DNA of 15,362 nucleotides. It comes from Amoebophrya sp. AT5.2 (Eukaryota > Sar > Dinophyceae > Syndiniales > Amoebophryaceae). The notes under the pieces were generated by a model. It was not told where the DNA came from, searched no databases, and saw only the letters and a program-made list of their open reading frames with translations. Positions 10,301 through 15,362 of this stretch are shown one piece after another. Position numbers and translations under genes: made by a program. Each line of letters starts with the position of its first letter. Position 1 is the first letter of the stretch. The stretch spans positions 1 through 15,362 of the forward strand of contig RXOD01005197.1 of NCBI GenBank assembly GCA_005223375.1, given 5' to 3'.

Positions 10301-10818
10301 AAAATCCCGTCGTAGGCCCGAGCGGCCAAGAGCGGGAAGTCCCCGATACGGTCCCCAGCACTCCTGTCCCCAGCTACATTAACATAAACATTCCGCCCGG
10401 AACCGGTTACGACCCACCCGCGGTCCCCGGACAGGAAGCGGCCGCACCACCAGCCGTCGACCCTCATCAGGGACCGCCGCAAAATCTCCATCATGTCGGT
10501 CACGAGCAGTGCAATGGCGCGCCCGCGAAGCACGCGGCGGCACACGCGGCGGTAGTAGAGCAGGAAGTCGACTTTTCGGAACTGCAGGAGGACGACTTCA
10601 TTTCCTCTCGCCGCAGTGGTGGTCATACCAACTTGCGTGGAGGCGGGGTTTCTGCTGCGGCACCAGACCGACGCCGCTCGCGCTCACGCGGGAGGCGCGC
10701 CGCAGGAGGTCGTGGGCGCGGAGGCACTGGGGGCAACGGAAGTAGGCAACGGGAGCGGGGGAGAGGCAGCCGGCATCGATACAACAACTCGCGACCGCGA
10801 CGAGGGTCCCGATTTTGA
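4318..10818 (+). CDS. Large NLS- and RGG/RS-containing protein, two exons (about 2065 aa)
   Basis: I do not recognise the family. I model two exons, 4318-5596 and 5900-10818, joined across a phase-1 intron. The second frame has no ATG before 6094, which supports it being a continuation. Residues 1-380 are acidic and disordered, with a CK2-like acidic patch (about 244-256) and an SV40-type NLS, KRRKV, at 297-301. Residues about 393-426 and 430-940 look helical and globular; a low-complexity break falls near 525-545. Residues about 941-2065 are disordered: Ser/Gly runs, a His/Tyr/Arg/Gly-rich segment (about 1265-1420), and repeated NPNF[A/T]PIG. The tail from about 2016 is an RS/RG-rich basic segment (SRSRGRR, GRGRGG). 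This architecture suggests a nuclear or RNA-granule RNA-binding scaffold; that is inference. The start at 4318 follows an in-frame stop at 4114 with no earlier ATG. It could instead be two genes if the splice is wrong. Confidence 0.65.
5206..5220 (+). other. Monopartite nuclear localisation signal (KRRKV)
   Basis: Within the large protein, codons 297-301 read KRRKV in the context SPPSTKRRKVE, which fits the classical K-K/R-X-K/R importin-alpha binding motif. A nearby proline and upstream acidic/serine residues are common around functional signals. This supports a nuclear or shuttling protein but does not prove it. Confidence 0.5.
5597..5899 (+). other. Predicted intron in the large RGG-protein gene
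   Basis: The donor GTGGGT at 5597 and acceptor GCCGCAG ending at 5899 join two long open frames in phase 1. Frame 1 otherwise stops at 5611-5613, and the downstream frame is closed by a TGA at 5827-5829. The length, 303 bases, is close to the two introns predicted in the flippase gene (284 and 321). Weak points: the acceptor lacks a pyrimidine tract. Alternatives include donor 5601 (GTACTT) with a phase-2 acceptor at 5903 or 5948. A separate strong-looking acceptor, TTTTGTATTTGCAG ending at 5643, leads into another frame that stays open to the TGA at 5900-5902. Confidence 0.5.
5908..5985 (+). repeat. Tandem 45-base duplication, 33 bases identical
   Basis: A 33-base block is repeated exactly at 5908-5940 and 5953-5985, a 45-base period that keeps the reading frame. 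It encodes VSTTYLRSVLS twice, separated by four residues (SESI). Perfect identity, including third codon positions, implies a recent duplication. It lies immediately inside the predicted 5' end of exon 2 of the large gene. Confidence 0.9.
8443..8463 (+). repeat. CATCAA microsatellite encoding His-Gln repeat
   Basis: Three CATCAA units followed by CAG are read as HQHQHQQ within the disordered His/Tyr-rich segment of the large protein (about residues 1275-1281). A slippage-prone hexamer in coding sequence, in frame. Confidence 0.8.
9589..9638 (+). repeat. 29-base-period direct repeat read in two frames
   Basis: A 21-base word beginning ATCGGG and ending CCTACAAC occurs at 9589-9609 and 9618-9638 with one mismatch. 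The 29-base offset is not a multiple of three, so the same DNA is translated as GWDTYN in the first copy and as SGGTPTT in the second. Both fall in the disordered part of the large protein. Confidence 0.8.
9973..10083 (+). repeat. Nested in-frame coding repeats (LICE and NPNFxPIG)
   Basis: TTGATTTGCGA occurs at 9973 and again 15 bases later at 9988, giving LICENLICEM. Directly downstream, NPNFAPIG (from 10009) is repeated as NPNFTPIG (from 10054) at a 45-base spacing. The second pair differs at several third positions, so it is older or under protein-level constraint. The spacing equals that of the duplication at 5908-5985. Confidence 0.75.
10666..10818 (+). other. C-terminal RS/RGG basic tail of the large protein
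   Basis: The last 50 residues carry SRSRGRR, GRGRGGTGG and RERGRGSRHR before the terminal RRGSRF and stop. RG/RGG and RS tracts are known RNA-binding, arginine-methylation and condensate-forming elements. A preceding LRGGG lies at about 10634-10648. The segment is highly basic, in contrast to the acidic N-terminus of the same protein. Confidence 0.75.
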
Positions 10819-12592
10819 TCTATACTGACAGGAGGGACTGCGATCGTACGAAAATAGGGTCAGCAGGTGGAGCGGGTGCACCAGTCTTTAGCAATTTTGT
10901 TGTACGACTACCTGTATGTAGTTGTGTTTGAGTTTGGGTACATTTTAAAAGGAACAAGTACTGTACTTTGTTTTCTTCCTGTGAGAAGCGCGAAACATGT
11001 AGCCCACGCGTATCCATCGTACTAGCAGGCTTTGCCTACAGCTACAGGAACATTTTAAGTACCTGTACCGGACAAGCTTCACCTTCACCCTCCATGTAGG
11101 TTCGATGTTATACCTTTGTTACATACCTACGATACGTCCAGTACTCTCCCGTCGCTTCGCGAGGGCGGGGTCGCTGCGGCGGCGCCACTTCTACGGATTT
11201 CTATGTACACAGGTCCAGTACCAGAGCCAAGCGTTTAAAAAAAATGGTCCTGGTCAAGGTCATTGGAGAGTATTGCCGCAGCACAAAGATAGGAAATGGA
11301 AAGCGACCACGATTTATTGAAGAGGCCTTCTTCTTCTTCTTTTCCTGGGCCACTGGTGAATAAAACACCAACACGACTACATCAGTCTCAGAAGATAAAA
11401 CGAGTACGACCGTAGCAGCACTCGAAGTCGCCAATTTTAAAATCTAGTGACGACGACGCGCCGACGCCATCGCCAAACCCAAACCCGAATGAAACGCATT
11501 CGCATTGCCATTCATTGCTTCGTTCTCCCGGCCATTTCTCAATGTTTTCGACTTGAGTTTCGACCTTCAGCTTAAGAGCGCCACAACCTTCAAATGCGAT
11601 TCATCGAGCTGCGAACGGGACTCCGTGCTCGAACTACAAGTCTGTCTTTTGTCTACAACCAATGCAGTTGCAACGTCGCGCAAAGCTTTGTCCTTCACGA
11701 CCCAGAGAAATCGACTCGTTGCTTGTTGCAAGGTGGCCCTTCAGCATGCAACGTTTACGAAGCTGCTGCCTTGCTCTGCTCCTGGTCGACAACGACAATG
11801 AGGTTTGCTTGAAGTAGTTGTTCTTGCACCTAGCTATCTCTTTGTCGCTTGCATGCCGTCTAGCAGTCTTCGATTCGTTCTTTCTTTGTCGTTCATCTTT
11901 TAGTACTTATTCCTATTCCATTCGTGTCTACTGTTAGCTGTGGCGCGGGCGTTGGTGTGCAATGATACACTTCAAATTAAATCTGAAGATGAAGAAGAGA
12001 GCGCCGTTCTGTGGCAGTCGAGGGAAGCGACAAGAAGAGAGACAGCATGCAAAAGCGACAAAATAACACTGCGTGAAAGTAGTAGCAATGCGCTGAGGGT
12101 CTAGGGCGGGGGCAGCATTGCGCTCGACACCCTTGCGCAAAAGGTGACGATGAATACCTGCTCAACTGCAGCACTAACTCAGAGAAAAGTGAAAAGTAGA
12201 CGTCAAGCGACCACATCAAGATGACACGTTCAAGGACATTCTTCATGCGCGTGCGGTCCCGTGGGCCCGGACGGGGCTTAGTTTCTGCGTTGATATGAAA
12301 AAAAGAAATACAAAGAAATATAGTAAATCGAACTTTTACTTTCATTTCATGGCATCGGCACCATGATGATCTTCGTGCTCGATCATCGCTCTACTCACAC
12401 CGCAGACTCTGCGACTCTATGGCGGCGCGGAGGCGAGTCAGAGGTGCGACGCTTCAACGTATCGTGATCGAGCAGTAGAAGAGTTGCCGCGTGGATGGTT
12501 CTTGGTCGTTTTCAGGAGCTCGTCGTGAAGATATCTCCATCAACAGTCACGCTCACGCACACGCAACCATAGACCACGAGAACAAGCAGAAG
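10819..12592. other. Long spacer between the large gene and the flippase gene
   Basis: About 1.8 kb with no supported gene on either strand. The short frames (for example 11505-11801 and 11977-12345 on the minus strand) begin with non-ATG codons or lack motifs and codon bias. Visible content is a (CTT)5 microsatellite at 11327-11341, an AATAAA at 11359, two AAACCC units at about 11475, and GCATTC/GCATTG hexamers at 11496-11507. The promoter and leader of the flippase gene should lie near its right end. No tRNA cloverleaf was recognised by eye. Confidence 0.5.
11327..11341. repeat. (CTT)5 microsatellite
   Basis: Five CTT units followed by TTTCC, in non-coding sequence. A simple repeat without further meaning. 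Confidence 0.85.
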
Positions 12593-15362
12593 ATGCCTTC
12601 GGAGGGGGCCGCGCCGGGAACGACCGCCGCCGGGCGGAAGGCGAGCAACCGGATGACGCAGGTGTGGATAGATCCTTGTGACGGCGTCGAGGACGCAGAC
12701 GAGATGGAGAAGGCAACCAATCGAATCTGCACCACACATTACACACTGTTCACCTTCGTTCCGAAAAATCTGTGGGAACAGTTTCAGAGGTAAGTAGTAC
12801 CTGAGTAGTCTTCAAACGAGATTGAAAAATATAAATGAAGGAGGTATAGTAGAAGTGCTACTACAACTACGTGTCGCTACAACTGCTTCTATACAGTAAC
12901 GCTAACCAATGAATGAATCTAGGAATGAAAGGTATTATAGTAGAAGTGGTCTCAAGCTCAACCCAACGTTTAGATTTCCCCAAAAAAGTGCACCACTGAC
13001 TTGTTTTTTATTCGCGGAATTCATTCATTCACGACCATATTGAATAGTGACCCAAAAAATTCTATCATCCCAGGTGGGCCAACGTTTGGTTTTTGTTGAT
13101 TTCGTTGTTGCAGCTGTTCACCCCTTATTCTCCCACCGCCCCGTACGCGACGGTGGTGCCGTTGTCTGTGATTTTGCTCGTGACCGCGATCAAGGACGGC
13201 ATCGAGGACTACCGCCGCCATTGCGCGGACCTGCGCGTGAATGGGCAGTCCGTCTGCGTCGTGGCCAAGGTGCCGCGCGAGCACCCGGACAACCCGGACC
13301 GGATCCAGCACAACTTCCCCGTGCTGCGCCGGATGCGGTGGGAGGACGTGCGCGAGGGGCACGTCGTGTACCTCGAGCAGGGAGCCGACGTGCCGGCCGA
13401 CGTGCTACTGCTCAGCACTTCCGACGTGGAGTCAGGCCTGGCCTTCGTCGAAACCGCGCAGCTGGACGGGGAATCGAACCTGAAAACAAAAACTTGCATG
13501 CCAGACACAAAACAGGTGCCGGATTTGGTAGCTATACTGCGATCATGATGTTGATGCATGATGTCTAGTGACTTTCATCTAGTGGACCATTCATTGGTAG
13601 AAGTAGCGGTAGAGGCGGAGGCGTGCTCACTGGAGTGTGTATGCAGGAAGAAAAGATCGACATCCATTTCCACCATGAGCGGGGGCGGGGGGGGTCGATG
13701 AAAGTCAACAAAGCACTAAGACTTGGAAGATTCGGATTCCACCTGGCCATCTATCCATCGGTGGTCATCGACTCCGACTCGCAACAAGAGAATAACTCGT
13801 CCCCCATCGCTCGAGGACCTCCTCCCCGCACTACAGGACCGTACGCTTGCTGCGATCCACAAGCTGGAGGGCATGCAGATAAGCTACGAGCCGCCGTCGG
13901 CGAGTTTGGAGCGTTTTTACGGCACCTACCTGCCGCTGGGCACGATCAACGCGATTCCGATCGACATGAAGAACCTGCTGCTGCGCGGCAGCAGTCTGCG
14001 CAACACCGAGTTCTGTTTCGCCGTCGTGCTCTACCTCGGACGCGAGACCCGGCAGTTCATGAACAGCAATTCCTCGTCTGTGAAGAAGTCCCGGATCGAG
14101 AAGCAGATCAACCGCTACCTCGGCTTCATCTTCCTCTTGATGCTCGGCATGATCTTCGCGTCCTACGTGCCTAACCGGCTGTATGCGGCGGACTACGCGT
14201 TTTATTACTCGGCGGAGCCCGACGCGGCGAACGGCGTGGGCGGCTTCGTGGTCTTCCTCATCCTGTACAACAACCTGATCCCGGTTAGCCTCTACATCTC
14301 GCTGGACCTGGTGAAGTTCGGGCAGGCCTACCTGCTATCGCGAGACCAGTCCTGCTGGCACCGCAACAAGCGCGGCGAGGTGGAGCCGGCGCGCTGCCAC
14401 GCGAGCGCGCTCTCGGACGACATGGGCCAGGTAGACTTGGTGTTCTCGGACAAGACCGGCACGCTCACCGAGAACGAGATGGTGCTCAAGGTCTGCTCGT
14501 GCGGGGGACGCATCTTCGGCGAGACGCAGATACTGCAGCAGCACGCGGAGGAGGGAAAACGGGCGAGCCAGGCACTGGCCGAGTCGATCGCGCTCTCGTC
14601 GAGGGGCGAAAGCAGGGACGGCTTGGCTGGGGGAGGTGACGGCCTCGCTGGGGAGGCGACCGCCTCTGTGACGACGTCGCGGTTCTTCGCCAGCGTCGAG
14701 CTTGACGACGACGCAGCTTTATACACGGCGGGGCCGACGTCGGGTCAACGAGATGAACGAGGAGGGGTGGTGCTGGTGGACAAGCGAAGAACAGAAGGAC
14801 AAGACTTCGACGAAAAAGAAGAAGAAAAGGGTCTCGAGATGAGGCTGTCAGCGCCAGAAAATGATGTTCACCCACCCCCTACCACAGCACCTGCTGGGGC
14901 ACCGCCCGATCACTCGGAAGATGATCATTCCGCCGTACAACATCTTGGGGGGGAAGACGCCGGAGAGAATAGGAACACGACGAGCGGCAAACTCGGGTTC
15001 GCGAACAATGTCGAGGCCGTGACTGATTCCGCGCTGGCCGAGTTTTTGCAGTGCGTGTTGCTGTGCCACGGCGCCACGCCTGTGCGAGGACCTCATCAAA
15101 CTCAGAGCGCGACGGCAGCTAGTGGTGCCAGTACCGGGAACGCGGTTGATGCGACGGCCATGAAGAAACTCGATAACGAAGAAACGGTCGTGCCGGCGAT
15201 AGTGTCCGGCGAGGAAACACCGAGCCGCCGCGCGGGGCAGATGCATGAGCGGGAGCTTGCGGCTCCTGGTGTGCCCATGATCGCAGTGAAAAACGAGGGT
15301 GGGGAGACCATCCAGCAGGGCACCGGTCGGCTCAGCACCATGGCCATGCCCGCCATGGCGGG
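12593..15362 (+). CDS. P4-type ATPase (phospholipid flippase), 5' part, three exons visible
   Basis: P4-ATPases flip aminophospholipids to the cytosolic leaflet of plasma, Golgi or endosomal membranes, usually with a CDC50 partner. I model exons 12593-12789, 13074-13515 and 13837 to the window end, about 721 residues so far. The signature NRICTTHYTLFTFVPKNLWE (residues 43-62) precedes TM1 (about 67-82). TM2 lies at about 93-105. The actuator loop carries DGES (197-200) where P4 enzymes usually have DGET. NLLLRGSSLRNT follows. TM3 is about 308-324. TM4 (350-370) contains PVSL at 362-365, the counterpart of P4 PISL. The phosphorylated Asp is D418 in DKTGTLTEN. Insertions of low complexity lie at about 440-600 and after LLCHG (621-625). 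The start is the first in-frame ATG after a TAG at 12476. The remaining nucleotide-binding domain and six TM helices lie beyond the window. Family assignment is firm; substrate is not determinable. Confidence 0.92.
12790..13073 (+). other. Intron 1 of the P4-ATPase gene
   Basis: A consensus donor GTAAGT at 12790 and the acceptor ATCATCCCAG ending at 13073 join exons in phase 2. This restores the contiguous family motif EQFQR-WANVWFLLISLLQ. Without splicing the frame stops at once (TAA overlapping the donor). Length 284 bases. The intron contains a small hairpin, TAGTAG-AAGTG-CTACTA, near 12848, and a second TAGTAGAAGTG word near 12943. The base after the acceptor is G. Confidence 0.88.
13516..13836 (+). 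other. Intron 2 of the P4-ATPase gene
   Basis: Reading on past 13515 hits TGA at 13546. The downstream frame is open only from 13720, so a splice is required. I place the donor at CAG|GTGCCG (13516) and the acceptor at CCGCACTACAG (ending 13836), phase 0, 321 bases. This gives 29 residues between NLKTK and SYEPPS, close to 28 in the matching stretch of yeast Drs2 as I recall it. A pyrimidine-rich CCTCCTCCCC run precedes the acceptor. Alternatives in the same phase are donor 13528 (GTAGCT) and acceptors ending 13788 or 13815; these would add a few residues to an unconserved loop. Confidence 0.7.

Noticed and set aside
9085..10626. Long open frame on the minus strand (513 codons) opposite the large gene
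   Set aside because: It overlaps fully with the + strand frame of the large protein. Its peptide is a mixture of Val/Arg/Ser without domains, as expected for the antisense of a GC-rich low-complexity gene.
11098..11120. GGTTCGAT word resembling a tRNA B box
   Set aside because: The final C of the B box is missing, and no acceptor, D or anticodon stem can be formed around it.
11470..11487. Telomere-like AAACCC units
   Set aside because: Only two units are present, without the CCCTAAA pattern, and they lie inside a gene-bearing region; too short to call a telomeric repeat.
13623..14174. 183-codon frame overlapping exon 3 of the flippase
   Set aside because: Its downstream half is in a different frame from the conserved P4-ATPase sequence, which is open in frame from 13720 to the window end. 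It is a shadow frame.

Overview
This is eukaryotic nuclear DNA, most likely from a unicellular protist. The evidence is predicted GT-AG spliceosomal introns of about 300 bases inside recognisable eukaryote-only genes (a P4-type lipid flippase and a UXT-type prefoldin-like subunit), long non-coding spacers, and a very large protein rich in disordered Gly/Ser/His/Arg tracts. The GC-rich coding style, the low-complexity insertions inside a conserved enzyme and the all-plus-strand gene order would suit an alveolate (dinoflagellate or syndinian type). That placement is inference only, since no ribosomal or spliced-leader sequence is present to fix it.

Layout, all genes on the + strand: (1) 1-969, non-coding, with short hexamer-type simple repeats. 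(2) 970-1797, a 275-aa protein with a long C-terminal coiled coil, family not recognised. (3) 1798-2318, a spacer with a small imperfect hairpin. (4) 2319-2807, an intronless 162-aa UXT-like prefoldin-alpha-type subunit. (5) 2808-4317, a spacer. (6) 4318-10818, a large gene modelled as two exons separated by one intron of about 303 bases, encoding about 2065 aa: an acidic disordered N-terminus with a nuclear localisation signal, a helical middle, then about 1100 disordered residues ending in an Arg-Ser/RGG tail. (7) 10819-12592, a spacer of about 1.8 kb. (8) 12593 to the window edge, the 5' part of a P4-ATPase in three visible exons, cut off by the end of the window within the nucleotide-binding domain.

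The four genes show no shared pathway; this looks like ordinary chromosomal gene order, not an operon or a defence/mobile cassette. The best candidate for something undescribed is the 2065-aa protein, which combines an unrecognised helical core, an NLS and an RGG/RS tail with several recent-looking internal DNA duplications. One of these is a 45-base tandem copy directly at the predicted exon boundary. The P4-ATPase is also unusual: long disordered insertions flank an otherwise conserved element of its cytoplasmic domain. No mobile element, CRISPR array, tRNA, rRNA or virus-like gene was found.
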